Source: JAJPHF01 sp035293805
Lineage (GTDB): Bacteria > Chloroflexota > UBA6077 > JAJPHF01
NCBI GenBank assembly: GCA_035293805.1
Contig: DATGMD010000019.1
Location: 75,853-139,852 of the forward strand
DNA: 64,000 bases
Direction: 5' to 3'
Shown here: positions 51,122 through 59,074 of the stretch, piece by piece
Layout of the letters: each line of letters starts with the position of its first letter
Position numbering within the stretch: the first letter of the stretch is position 1
Made by a program: the position numbers and the translations under genes
Notes under the pieces: generated by a model
What the model was told of the DNA's origin: nothing
The model's database searches: none
The model's input: only the letters and a program-made list of their open reading frames with translations

Positions 51122-51634
51122 GTGTACGAGCTAGCGGACCCGCGCGAGACCCTGAACGTCATGCCCGCCGGGCTGTTCCTGCTCACGGCGGCGCACGAGG
51201 GACGGGACAACTGGCAGTTCGTGGTGCGGGCCATCGGCATGGTGCCCGGCCCGCCGGCCCTCGTCGCCGTCGGCCTGAACCTGCGCAACCTCACGTCCCA
51301 GCTCGCCGACGCTTCCGGCGAGTTCGTGCTCACCGTCTGCTCGGAGGCGCAGGCGCCCGTGGTCGAGAAGAGCCGCGGGCTGACCGGCCACGAGCTGGAG
51401 GACAAGTTCGCCGCCGTGGGCTTGCAGCGGCTGCCCGCGGCCCACGTGCAGGCGCCGCTGCTGGCCGACGCCCACGCCTGTATCGAGTGCCGCATCGTGA
51501 GCAAGCACCCAGCGGGCAACTACCATCTGTACGTGGCCGAGGTGCTCGCGCTGCACTACGACGCCTCGCGCCCCCCCGTGGTCCACTACAACCACCTGAT
51601 CTACCGCTTCTTGCACGAGCCGAACATCGGCTAG
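51122..51634 (+). CDS. Flavin reductase-like FMN-binding split-barrel protein
   Basis: 170 residues from GTG 51122, one base after the VOC stop. TLNVMPAGLFLLTAAHEGRD, PPALVAVGLNLRNLTSQLAD, GEFVLTVCSEAQAP and HLYVAEVLALHYD match the flavin reductase family that supplies reduced FMN/FAD to monooxygenases or itself reduces flavin. There is no second flavin enzyme adjacent. It is convergent with the gene at 51700 across a perfect hairpin. Confidence 0.87.
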   Translation: MYELADPRETLNVMPAGLFLLTAAHEGRDNWQFVVRAIGMVPGPPALVAVGLNLRNLTSQLADASGEFVLTVCSEAQAPVVEKSRGLTGHELEDKFAAVGLQRLPAAHVQAPLLADAHACIECRIVSKHPAGNYHLYVAEVLALHYDASRPPVVHYNHLIYRFLHEPNIG

Positions 51635-51642
51635 TCGCCAGC

Positions 51643-51690
51643 GCGAAGCGGGAAGCGGCGCGGCATGGGCCGCGCCGCTTCCCGCTTCGC
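51643..51690. terminator. Long perfect hairpin between convergent genes
   Basis: A 22-bp perfect stem (51643-51664 with 51669-51690) around loop ATGG, between the flavin reductase stop (51634) and the convergent stop at 51700. No T-run; a bidirectional terminator or RNA-end hairpin is inferred. Confidence 0.6.
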
Positions 51691-51699
51691 ATCAGCCCA

Positions 51700-52239
51700 C
51701 TACGCTTCAATAGGGGGCGCGGCGAGCAGGGGCGGGCCGTCGGCGGGGGCGGGCAGCGCCCGGGTGGCGCCCTCCTCGGGCGCGGAATCGCCCAGGGCGG
51801 CCACGGCGTAGGCCGAGATGTCGAAGCGCGGGCTGCTTTCAGCGGAACGCAGGAGGCCCGGATGGCGCGCCTCGAAATCGGCCCACGGCAGCAGGACGTA
51901 GTCCCGGATCACCGCCAGCGCCCTCCGAAAGCGGTCATTCTCGGCGGCGAGCGCCGCGTTCGCCGCCGCGAGCGCGTCGATGTGCGCGCCCGCGGCCGCG
52001 TGGGCGGCGCCGAGCCGCGCCAGGCGCCCGCGCAGCTCCTCCACCTCGGCGACCAGGGCGGGCACGTCCGCGCGGGCGTGCTCGACGAAGTGGCGGTCGG
52101 CGCGCGGCCAGCCGGTCAGCGACAGCCACGGCCCGTTCCCCGCGTTCGCGACGAGTGTGTCGCCGCTCGCTTTCCACCAGCCCGGCGTGGCGGCCGCGCA
52201 GCGCGCCTTGATCGGCTCCAGGTCCAGCGGATCACTCAT
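51700..52239 (-). CDS. Hypothetical coiled-coil protein
   Basis: 179 residues. The N-terminus LEPIKARCAAATPGWWKASGD and HFVEHARADVPALVAEVEELR resemble a small family of phage-type and chromosomal proteins of unknown function (Ea22-like pattern). A coiled coil spans about 60-110 (AEVEELRGRLARLGAAHAAAG). The C-terminus is Ala/Pro-rich. No enzyme motif is seen. It stands alone, upstream of a convergent hairpin. Phage ancestry is only suggested by the motif; no other phage gene is near. Confidence 0.65.
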   Translation of the reverse strand: MSDPLDLEPIKARCAAATPGWWKASGDTLVANAGNGPWLSLTGWPRADRHFVEHARADVPALVAEVEELRGRLARLGAAHAAAGAHIDALAAANAALAAENDRFRRALAVIRDYVLLPWADFEARHPGLLRSAESSPRFDISAYAVAALGDSAPEEGATRALPAPADGPPLLAAPPIEA

Positions 52240-52310
52240 CGTCGTCCTCCTGCGGAGGTATCCGTGGGGCCTGCTGCCTCCAATCGTCGCGATGGCCGCA
52301 AGCGCGGGCC

Positions 52311-52706
52311 TCAGCCGCCGGCGAGCTTGACCTGGTAGCCGAGCGCGCCCAGCTTGGCGGCGATGCGCTCGCGGTGATCGCCCTGGATCTCCACCGTGCC
52401 GTCGTCCTGCACGGTGCCGCCCGAGCCGCAGAGCCGCTTCAGCGTGCCCGCCAGCTCCTCGCGCCGCGCCGGCTCCACGCCCGCCACGACCGTGACGGTC
52501 TTGCCGCGCCGGCGCTTGCGGTCCCGCCAGACCCGTACCACGCCGTCGTCGGGCAGCGCCGGCCCCTTGCTCGCGGCCGGCTTCGCCCGCGGCCGGTTGC
52601 AGCGGCAGGCGTCCGGTCGCCGCCCGCAGGTCGGGCAGCGGTCCTGCCGCCCCCCATCTGTCGAGTAGACGACGCGCACGTTGTCCATACTGTCGTTATA
52701 GGGCAA
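52311..52706 (-). CDS. SUI1/YciH-family translation factor-like protein with zinc ribbon
   Basis: 131 residues from TTG 52706, which overlaps a GGAG at the end of the upstream gene; ATG 52688 is the alternative. The N-terminal cysteine cluster CPTCGRRPDACRC (Cys24, 27, 34, 36) could bind zinc. The C-terminal 70 residues are an eIF1/SUI1 domain: KTVTVVAGVEPARREELAGT, LKRLCGSGGTVQDDGTVEIQ, GDHRERIAAKLGALGYQVK. Bacterial YciH is proposed to act in start-site fidelity. It is separated by 3 bp from the upstream diiron-protein gene, so translational coupling is likely. Confidence 0.88.
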   Translation of the reverse strand: MPYNDSMDNVRVVYSTDGGRQDRCPTCGRRPDACRCNRPRAKPAASKGPALPDDGVVRVWRDRKRRRGKTVTVVAGVEPARREELAGTLKRLCGSGGTVQDDGTVEIQGDHRERIAAKLGALGYQVKLAGG

Positions 52707-52709
52707 CGG

Positions 52710-53402
52710 CTACTCCGAGGGCAGTATGGCGCCCCGCGCCTGCATGGCGGCGGCGATGCCGTTGCTGTGGAGCATCATCGCCTCGATGGAGGCCTGAGCC
52801 GCGGCAACGGCGGCGTCGTGCTCGGCGGGCGGCACGTAGCGCGCCAGCAGGTCGTAGGCGCCGCTGCCGTGAATCTCGTCCGCCTCGATGTGCGTCGTGA
52901 AGAAGCCCAGGTCAGCGTCGGACAGGCCCAGCGCCCGCTTCCAGTTGTCGCGCCGCAGGCGCCGCAGGTCGGGGAAGCCGACGCGCTCCAGCACCGCCTT
53001 GGCCGCCAGGCCCTCGGCCCACGAGCGGTTCTTGGTCAGCGTCTCCCAGACGAGCAGGGCCAGGCGCGTCGTGGGCAACGCCTCGGCGGCGTCGATCGCC
53101 GCGCGCGGCAGCCCCAGCTTCACGCCCAGCCGCGCCAGAATCTCGTAGTGCGACGTCTCGTCCGCGCCTTCCTCTTCGTACAGGTTCTCTCGCGTGATGA
53201 ACCGGCGCACCTCCACCACCGGGCAGTTGCCGACCACCCAGGCCCAGCAGCGCCGGCTGTGGCGGGTGAACAGGCCCCACTGCTGCACGTAGATCTGCGC
53301 CGCCTCGCGCGTCGGAATCGCGCGGTACAGTCCGGCGCCCTCGCGATTGTGCTGCGCCACCGTCGCGTCCAGGCGCTCCAGCAGGCTTGCGCTCGTCGTC
53401 AT
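52710..53402 (-). CDS. Haem-oxygenase-fold diiron protein (PqqC/TenA-like), paralogue
   Basis: 230 residues from ATG 53402 (GAGGAAAGGGG upstream). All-alpha: EAAQIYVQQWGLFTRHSRRC, ENLYEEEGADETSHYEILAR with the Glu/His ligands, and ADLGFFTTHIEADEIHGSGAY with HIEADExxH. The layout equals the protein at 47537, including an LPTTxALLxW-like helix. It is likely a non-haem diiron oxygenase of unknown substrate. It is coupled to the SUI1-domain gene and divergent from the HEAT-like gene. Reading this frame upstream gives a long open stretch, but the family sequence begins at this ATG. Confidence 0.82.
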   Translation of the reverse strand: MTTSASLLERLDATVAQHNREGAGLYRAIPTREAAQIYVQQWGLFTRHSRRCWAWVVGNCPVVEVRRFITRENLYEEEGADETSHYEILARLGVKLGLPRAAIDAAEALPTTRLALLVWETLTKNRSWAEGLAAKAVLERVGFPDLRRLRRDNWKRALGLSDADLGFFTTHIEADEIHGSGAYDLLARYVPPAEHDAAVAAAQASIEAMMLHSNGIAAAMQARGAILPSE

Positions 53403-53459
53403 GACCGGCCCCTTTCCTCGCGTCCGCGGCGCCGTGTGGGACGCGTGCCATGTCTCAGT

Positions 53460-53465
53460 AGTATA
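53460..53465 (-). promoter_or_regulatory. -10 box TATACT, minus strand
   Basis: TATACT about 58 bp before the diiron-protein start (53402). No clear -35. Confidence 0.4.
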
Positions 53466-53513
53466 GAGCGCCGTTCGTGCAGGGCTTGTCGGCGCTACCA
53501 GGCGGCGCGATAC

Positions 53514-53519
53514 TATACT
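53514..53519 (+). promoter_or_regulatory. -10 box TATACT, plus strand
   Basis: TATACT about 76 bp before ATG 53595. No clear -35. It forms a divergent pair with the box at 53460. Confidence 0.4.
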
Positions 53520-53594
53520 CAGCGAAGGGCGGGCTGAGGCGGCCGCGGCCCGCGCCCGCCGGATCCCGCACACGGTCGTGCCGCCGAGGAAGCT

Positions 53595-54929
53595 ATGCCG
53601 AAGCTGCGTCGCCCCGGACCGCGCACGGCTCCTGCCCGCCGGCCCGCCGCCGAGCAGAAGGCTGGGGGCGTCGTCAGCGCGCCGCCCGTGGATAACGCCG
53701 AGGCGGCGGCGCTGGCGGCGCGTGTGCGCGCGGCGCTCGACGAGCCGAACGCGGCGCTCGGCGTCCTGGCCGAGGCGCCCGGCCCGCTCGCGGCCGCGGC
53801 CCTGGAGGTCGTGCGGCGCGAGGCGGGGCCGGCCGCGGTGCCGTTGCTGACGCGGGCGAGCGAGCAGGGCGCCGAGCCGCTGGCCGACGCGGCCGTGCTG
53901 GAGCTCGGCGCCCTCGCCGATCCCGCGGCCGCCACGGCGCTCGCCCGCCTGGCCGAGACGCTGCCCGACAAGGACCGGCGCAAGACCGCCCGCCGCGCCC
54001 TCTTCCGCCTGCGCAGCCAGGGCGTGCAGCCACAGGCCGACGAGGCGCCGGCGCGCGCCGCCGCGGCGGCCGCCCTCCAGCCGCGCGCCACGCTCTACCG
54101 CGCCGTCGCCAGCCAGATCGACGCCACGGGGTCGCGGGCGCTGTCCCTCTACGCCGACCGGCCGCTGGGCGGCGCGTACCTGTTCAGTCTCTTGCTCAAC
54201 GATCTCGTCGGCATGAAAGACTTCTTCGCCCGCGATAGCACGCGCAAGCGGCTGGCGGCGCGCGAGGAGGAGATGCGCGACCAGGCGGGCGTCTGGGTCG
54301 AGCTGCCGATCCCCTACGCCCAGTGGCTCATTCAGGAGGCGCTCGCCCTGAACGCGGAGAGCGGCGTCGCCGTGCCGCTCGAGTATCGGCACTGGCAGGA
54401 CGTGATCGGCACGCCGCCCCAGCCCTACGAGCGCCCGCTGGCCTACGAGGAGGTCAGCCGCTTCGAGGTCAAGATGCGGCCCGAGCTGCTGGAGCATTCC
54501 CCCGATCTGTTCGAGGAGGAGGAGATCGAGCGCTGGGTGCTCGGCTACCGCGAGGTACAGAAATACGCCGCCGAGCTGCGCCGCGCGGCCGAGTCGCGGC
54601 TGGTGCTCACGCCCGAGTCGGACGAGCAGCGCGCCGAGCGGGTGCTGGCCCAGGCGATCCGCGAGGTCTTTACCGCGCCCCAGCGGCGTGCCTGGCAGCG
54701 GCGCCTGGAGGAGACCGCCTACATCTTCCTGCGCACGGACCGGCCACAGGCGGCGAAGCTCGCCATCGCGGCCGCCGTCGAGATCGCCGACAGCGACCCG
54801 GTGCTGCTGCCGCGCCATCCGTTCGTGCGCACGCTCATGCAGCGTAGTATCCAGCTCGCCATCCAGGCCGAGCGCGCCGGGATCGACCCGGCGGAGCTTG
54901 AGCGCAGCCCGTACGACCCGAGCGAGTGA
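53595..54929 (+). CDS. HEAT-like helical hypothetical protein
   Basis: 444 residues, cytosolic. The first part (35-130) has HEAT-like helix pairs, including LADAAVLELGALADPAAATAL. An all-helical region of unknown family follows, with LSLYADRPLGGAYLFSLLLN, DLVGMKDFFARDSTRKRLA, LPIPYAQWLIQEALALNAE and RPELLEHSPDLFEEEEIERW. There is no catalytic signature. Relatives are probably confined to Chloroflexota and neighbours, but I cannot confirm that. It stands 129 bp upstream of glgC, separated by a heptad element. Confidence 0.75.
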   Translation: MPKLRRPGPRTAPARRPAAEQKAGGVVSAPPVDNAEAAALAARVRAALDEPNAALGVLAEAPGPLAAAALEVVRREAGPAAVPLLTRASEQGAEPLADAAVLELGALADPAAATALARLAETLPDKDRRKTARRALFRLRSQGVQPQADEAPARAAAAAALQPRATLYRAVASQIDATGSRALSLYADRPLGGAYLFSLLLNDLVGMKDFFARDSTRKRLAAREEEMRDQAGVWVELPIPYAQWLIQEALALNAESGVAVPLEYRHWQDVIGTPPQPYERPLAYEEVSRFEVKMRPELLEHSPDLFEEEEIERWVLGYREVQKYAAELRRAAESRLVLTPESDEQRAERVLAQAIREVFTAPQRRAWQRRLEETAYIFLRTDRPQAAKLAIAAAVEIADSDPVLLPRHPFVRTLMQRSIQLAIQAERAGIDPAELERSPYDPSE

Positions 54930-54935
54930 CCCGAG

Positions 54936-55058
54936 CTGTCGGTTGGCAGCCGTCAGCTGTCAGCAGACGCGCGCCCACGCACCGCAACATGGTGCCATGC
55001 GAGCCAGCAGCGGTCGCGACCTAAGCTGAGAGCTGATTACTGAGGGCTGACAGCTATC
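54936..55058. repeat. Second element with inverted GCTGA-heptad arrays
   Basis: A left array around 54936-54964 (GAGCTGT, CAGCCGT, CAGCTGT) and an inverted right array at 55023-55055 (GCTGAGA, GCTGATT, GCTGACA), with a core of about 58 bp. It fills the gap between the HEAT-like gene and glgC; the glgC ATG follows the last heptad by one triplet. Confidence 0.65.
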
Positions 55059-56366
55059 ATGAGGAACACCATCGCGGTCATCCTGGCGGGCGGCCAAGGC
55101 GAGCGGCTGAGCGTGCTGTCGATGGAGCGCGCCAAACCGGCCGTGCCGTTCGCCGGCAAGTACCGCATCATCGACTTCACCCTCAGCAACTGCGTCAACT
55201 CCGGCCTGTACGACGTGGCCGTGCTCACCCAGTACCGGCCGCACTCGCTGAACGACCACATCGGCATCGGCCGCCCCTGGGACCTCGACCGCGCGCGCGG
55301 CGGCATTCGCCTGCTGCAGCCCTACCTCGGGCGCAGAGACTCCGACTGGTACAAGGGCACCGCCGACGCCGTCTACCAGAACCTCCCCTTCCTGCTCGAC
55401 GATCCCCGCACCGACATCGTGGTGGTCCTGTCCGGCGACCATATCTACCGTATGGACTACCAGAAGATGATCGCCTACCACGAGGCGAAGCAGGCCGACT
55501 GCACGGTCGCCGTGTTCGAGGTGCCCCTGCGCGAGGCGCACCGCTTCGGCACGCTCGTGACCGACGACGAGAACCTCGTGGTCGAGTTCGACGAGAAGCC
55601 CGCCCAGCCGCGCAGCACCCTCATCTCGATGGGCATCTACGTCTTCGAGCGCGCGGTGCTGGAGCAGCGCCTCGACGAGGATGCCCGCATGCCCCGCTCG
55701 CGCCACGATTTCGGCGGCGACGTCATCCCGCGCATGGTCGAGCTCGACCGCGTGTTCGCCTACCCCTTCCGCGGCTACTGGCGCGATGTCGGCACCATCC
55801 AGTCCTACTGGGACGCGAACATGGGGCTGCTCGCCGAGCCCGCCGACTTCAACCTCTACGAGCCCGACTGGATCATCCACACGCGCAGCGAGGAGCGGCC
55901 GCCGGCCAAGGTCTGCGCCAGCGCGCGCGTCGAGCGCAGCCTGATCTCCCACGGCTGCAACATCGCCGGCACCGTCGAGCACTCGGTGCTGTCGCCGGGC
56001 GTGTTCGTCGCCGAGGGCGCCGTGGTGCGCGACTCCATCCTCATGACCGACTGCATCGTCGGGGCGGACAGCGTGCTCGACCGCGTGATCCTCGACAAAG
56101 AGGTCGTCGTGGGCGCCGACTGCCAGCTCGGCGTCGGCGCGGGCAACCGCGCCAACCGCCTGGAGCCGCGGCGCCTGAACACCGGCATCACCATCGTCGG
56201 CAAGCGCGCCCGCATCCCCGCCGGCGTGCAGCTCGGGCGCAACTGCCGCGTCGACGCCTACGTCGCCGAGCGCGACTTCGCGGGCCAGCTAGAGATCGCC
56301 AGCGGCGAGTCCGTCCTGCGCGCCGACGAGCGCCGCCCCGTCCCCAGCATCGCCGCCGCGCGCTAA
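55059..56366 (+). CDS. glgC: Glucose-1-phosphate adenylyltransferase
   Basis: 435 residues. This cytosolic enzyme makes ADP-glucose from ATP and glucose-1-phosphate for glycogen synthesis. VILAGGQGERLSVLSMERAK is the nucleotide-binding start (GGxGxRL with Gln/Glu variants). KPAVPFAGKYRIIDFTLSNC, the GTADAVYQNL region and VVVLSGDHIYRMDY (catalytic Asp) follow, then EFDEKPAQPRSTLISMGIYVF. The C-terminal left-handed beta-helix (VERSLISHGCNIAGTVEHSV) is complete. No glgA, glgB or glgP lies nearby. ATG 55059 follows a heptad element that leaves only a weak ribosome-binding site. Confidence 0.95.
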   Translation: MRNTIAVILAGGQGERLSVLSMERAKPAVPFAGKYRIIDFTLSNCVNSGLYDVAVLTQYRPHSLNDHIGIGRPWDLDRARGGIRLLQPYLGRRDSDWYKGTADAVYQNLPFLLDDPRTDIVVVLSGDHIYRMDYQKMIAYHEAKQADCTVAVFEVPLREAHRFGTLVTDDENLVVEFDEKPAQPRSTLISMGIYVFERAVLEQRLDEDARMPRSRHDFGGDVIPRMVELDRVFAYPFRGYWRDVGTIQSYWDANMGLLAEPADFNLYEPDWIIHTRSEERPPAKVCASARVERSLISHGCNIAGTVEHSVLSPGVFVAEGAVVRDSILMTDCIVGADSVLDRVILDKEVVVGADCQLGVGAGNRANRLEPRRLNTGITIVGKRARIPAGVQLGRNCRVDAYVAERDFAGQLEIASGESVLRADERRPVPSIAAAR

Positions 56367-56377
56367 GCGAGCCTGAT

Positions 56378-56432
56378 CGGCGAAGCACGAGGCGGCGACA
56401 GGCCGGGCCTGTCGCCGCCTCGTGCTTCGCCG
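56378..56432. terminator. Long perfect hairpin between convergent genes
   Basis: Arms 56378-56404 and 56406-56432 (27 bp, perfectly complementary) around one base, between the glgC stop (56366) and the convergent monooxygenase stop (56443). No T-run. Confidence 0.6.
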
Positions 56433-56442
56433 AACGCAGCAG

Positions 56443-56742
56443 TTACCCGCCCACCAGCTCGTACGTCTTCACCGTGGCCGCCATGCCGGTGAGGCCGCGC
56501 GTGTGGTTCTTGATCGTCTCGTACTCTGAGCTTTGCAGGTACGCGTCGATCGCGTCCTGGCTCTCCCACTCCGAGATCGAGATGAACTCGCCCGGCTCCT
56601 CACGGCAGCGCAGCAGCTCCTCCCGCAGGCAGCCCGGCCGCTTGATCATCAGCGGCGCGCAGTCCTGCTTCCACAGCCGCTCGATCTCCTGGGCCTTGTC
56701 GGGCGACGCCTTCACGATAATGTGCCGCGAGATAGTCCCCAT
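56443..56742 (-). CDS. ABM-domain (antibiotic biosynthesis monooxygenase-like) protein
   Basis: This 99-residue single-domain protein, ISRHIIVKASPDKAQEIERL, MIKRPGCLREELLRCREEPG, EFISISEWESQDAIDAYLQS, is a dimeric alpha/beta ferredoxin-like fold used by cofactor-free monooxygenases, haem-degrading and stress proteins. The function of this member is unknown. It is on the same strand as and downstream of the PaaA-like gene (110 bp). Confidence 0.85.
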   Translation of the reverse strand: MGTISRHIIVKASPDKAQEIERLWKQDCAPLMIKRPGCLREELLRCREEPGEFISISEWESQDAIDAYLQSSEYETIKNHTRGLTGMAATVKTYELVGG

Positions 56743-56852
56743 GGCACCCTCCTCACCCTACACTACGGACTCGGCAGGGCAATCGGCAGGAACCGTGCCG
56801 CGCGGCCAGCCGCGGCTTCGGCCGGGGAACCAAGCTGGCTCAACCGCTCAGC

Positions 56853-57647
56853 CTAGAGGACGTGGCGGTCCCACTCGGGCGCCGGCGGCTGGAGGCCCAT
56901 GCTGAGCAGCAGCGGGTTGATGTCCTGGAGGTACATCTGCCGCAGCTCCTCGTTGCCCCAGCGGCGGATGCCGAAGCGCACGGCCAGGTCGCTGAACTTC
57001 GACTTGCTCGCGCCGAAGGTGTCGAGCGCGCGCGGATACCACTTCCGCAGCGCCGTCTCCACGTCGGCGCGCGTGCCGCCGGCCGCCTCCAGGTAGGCGG
57101 GGTCCGTCAGCAGCCGCCGCACGCGGTTGGCGCCAAACGAGGCGTGAAAGCGCTCCTCGGGCACCATCGAGCACATCGCGCGGGCGAAGGGCGCCAGGCT
57201 GGAGTTCTCGAACGCCTTCAGGTGATACCAGGCCACCAGGTCCATCGTGCAGCAGAACATGCACAGGTCGACCCAGCTCTCCATCGGCAGGTTGAACGCC
57301 TCCAGCAGGTGCTGCCCGCACCTGCGCCGCAGCAGGTCCTGCGCCATCGCCTCGCCGTCCGGCCCGAAGCTCACCAGCAGGCGGAAGTCTTCCATCCCCT
57401 GGTGCGCCTCATCCGCGGCCACCTGCGCCTGCACGAAGCGGTCCTCGGCCGTGGGGCCGGCGTTGATCCAGGGCTGGTGCTGCTCGACCGAGGCGAACTC
57501 CGTGGAGGCGAGCGCGTAGACGATCTTCAGGGCCGTCTCGCGGTACTCGGGCGTCATCTGCTCGACCGTCTCGATCTTGCGCATGCCGCGCAGGTCGCCC
57601 CACTGGACGCTGCGGCTTACGTAGCTCGCCTCGCGCGATACGGCCAT
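56853..57647 (-). CDS. PaaA-like (phenylacetyl-CoA epoxidase) ferritin-like diiron protein
   Basis: 264 residues from ATG 57647 (AGGAAGGAGCG upstream). A four-helix diiron protein: STEFASVEQHQPW (first Glu), QVAADEAHQGMEDFRLL (ExxH-type ligands), SWVDLCMFCCTMDLVAWYHL, and MCSMVPEERFHASFGANRV (EExFH). RRWGNEELRQMYLQDINPLL near the end matches PaaA. Paa epoxidase normally needs PaaB, PaaC, PaaE; none is present here, so it may be a stand-alone oxygenase or an orphan subunit. MFS and ABM genes flank it. Confidence 0.85.
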   Translation of the reverse strand: MAVSREASYVSRSVQWGDLRGMRKIETVEQMTPEYRETALKIVYALASTEFASVEQHQPWINAGPTAEDRFVQAQVAADEAHQGMEDFRLLVSFGPDGEAMAQDLLRRRCGQHLLEAFNLPMESWVDLCMFCCTMDLVAWYHLKAFENSSLAPFARAMCSMVPEERFHASFGANRVRRLLTDPAYLEAAGGTRADVETALRKWYPRALDTFGASKSKFSDLAVRFGIRRWGNEELRQMYLQDINPLLLSMGLQPPAPEWDRHVL

Positions 57648-57727
57648 GCTGCGCTCCTTCCTCACTCTACGAGGGACGATACCAGCGCCCGCCCGGCTTC
57701 GTCAACCGGCCATCGTACCGGCCGGCC

Positions 57728-57750
57728 GGGGGTGTGGGGGTGTCCCCCAA
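57728..57750. repeat. 23-bp GC-rich repeat, copy 2
   Basis: Exact inverted copy of the sequence at 8869-8891, between the MFS stop and the PaaA-like start. Confidence 0.85.
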
Positions 57751-57774
57751 AGAACTCCTCGCCCTTGGCCAGCC

Positions 57775-57811
57775 AGGGATCAAACCTGGCCGAAGGCCAG
57801 GTTTGATCCCT
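57775..57811. terminator. Hairpin after MFS gene
   Basis: A 17-bp perfect stem (AGGGATCAAACCTGGCC and complement) around loop GAA, 4 bp beyond the MFS stop at 57815 on the minus strand. Same GAA loop as the family B palindromes. Confidence 0.6.
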
Positions 57812-57814
57812 ACC

Positions 57815-59068
57815 CTAGCAGAGCTTGCGGAGCGCCGGGGTGGCCAGCCAGACCAGCAGGACGAGCAGCGCGCACAGCCCGCCGCCCATCGCCACGGTGA
57901 GCGGCGCCCCCACGCGGTCGGCCAGCGCCCCCGCCGGCAGCGTGCCCATCGGCATCAGGCTCCAGGTCATCAGGTAGATGCTCATCACACGGCCGCGAAA
58001 GGCGTCCGTCGTCGCCTCGTGGATCAGCGTGTTGTTCGTCGAGTTGTACACCGAGAACCCGGCCCCGACGAGGAACAGCATGGCCATCGCCAGCGGCACC
58101 GACGGCATCAGCGCCAGTACGATCAGCCCGAGCCCCACCCACATGCCGCCCAGCAGCAGGATCAGCCCGCGCCGCGGCAGCGACAGCAGCCAGGAGGCGG
58201 CGAGCGCCCCCAGGAACGCGCCCACGCTGTTCGCGGTGAGCAGCAGCCCCAGGCCGCCCGCGCCGATGTCGTACACGTCGCGGGCGAACACCGGCAGGAT
58301 CTGCTGGTACGGCAGCGCCAGGACCGTGGGCACGATCGCCAGCAGCATCAGCGCGCGCAGCGACGGGCTCTCGCGGATGTGCGCGAAGCCCGCGGTCATC
58401 GCGCGCAGCGCGCTAGCTCCCGTCTGGCGCGGGCGCGGCGTCGTCGGCAGGCCCCAGGTCATGCCCAGCGCCGTGGCGAACACGAGCACCTGCGCGAAGA
58501 AGCAGGTAGCGAGCCCGCTTACGCTGATCAGCGCGCCGGCCAGCCCGGGCGACACCACGCGGGCGCCGTTCTGGCCGGCGGCGATGCTGGCCACGGCACG
58601 GCCCACCTCGCCCGGCGGCACCAGCGCCGGAATCATCGCCTGCCGCGCGGGGAAGTTTACCGTCACCGTCGCGCCCGAGATCAAGCTGAGCAGGTAGACG
58701 TGCCACGGCGCCACCCAGCCCCCGGCGATGAGCGCGACGAGCGCGAGCGCGCACAGGCCCGCGGTGAGCTGCGACAGCAGCACCATGCGGCGGCGATCGA
58801 AGCGGTCCACGAGCACGCCGCCGATCGGGCTCACGATCATCATGGGCAGGCCGCGCATGAAGCTCGCCAGCCCGAGCTGGAGCGGCGAGTCGGTCAGCTC
58901 CAGGATCAGCCAGCCGACGCCGACCTGCTGGATCCAGAAGCCCGCCTGGTTCAGCACGCTACTCGCCCAGAGCAGCCGGAACGGCCACGGGGTCAGGGCC
59001 AGCGCCCGCGCGCCAGGCGCATCGGCGCGTGCGTCCGGCGCCTCGGTGGTCAGTGACAGATCGCGCAT
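57815..59068 (-). CDS. MFS transporter (EntS/MFS_3-like)
   Basis: 417 residues with 12 predicted helices. SSVLNQAGFWIQQVGVGWLI opens the fold; GGVLVDRFDRRRMVLLSQL is the conserved loop 2-3 motif (GxxxDRxxRR); PGEVGRAVASIAAGQNGARV, LLLTANSVGAFLGALAASWL and EATTDAFRGRVMSIYLMTW follow. The last is typical of the MFS_3/EntS group, exporters of siderophores or drugs. The substrate is unknown. An extended -10 (TGGTATCGT) lies so close that the mRNA could be leaderless. It is followed by a hairpin and then the PaaA-like gene. Confidence 0.9.
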   Translation of the reverse strand: MRDLSLTTEAPDARADAPGARALALTPWPFRLLWASSVLNQAGFWIQQVGVGWLILELTDSPLQLGLASFMRGLPMMIVSPIGGVLVDRFDRRRMVLLSQLTAGLCALALVALIAGGWVAPWHVYLLSLISGATVTVNFPARQAMIPALVPPGEVGRAVASIAAGQNGARVVSPGLAGALISVSGLATCFFAQVLVFATALGMTWGLPTTPRPRQTGASALRAMTAGFAHIRESPSLRALMLLAIVPTVLALPYQQILPVFARDVYDIGAGGLGLLLTANSVGAFLGALAASWLLSLPRRGLILLLGGMWVGLGLIVLALMPSVPLAMAMLFLVGAGFSVYNSTNNTLIHEATTDAFRGRVMSIYLMTWSLMPMGTLPAGALADRVGAPLTVAMGGGLCALLVLLVWLATPALRKLC

Positions 59069-59074
59069 TCTCGG

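Noticed and set aside
51700..52239. Prophage remnant based on an Ea22-like motif
   Set aside because: Only one gene with a loose resemblance; no integrase, structural or lysis gene and no attachment-site duplication nearby.
53403..54818. Extending the diiron-protein frame upstream to a 702-residue protein
   Set aside because: The extra N-terminal part is an antisense shadow of the HEAT-like gene; the family sequence and ribosome-binding site begin at ATG 53402.
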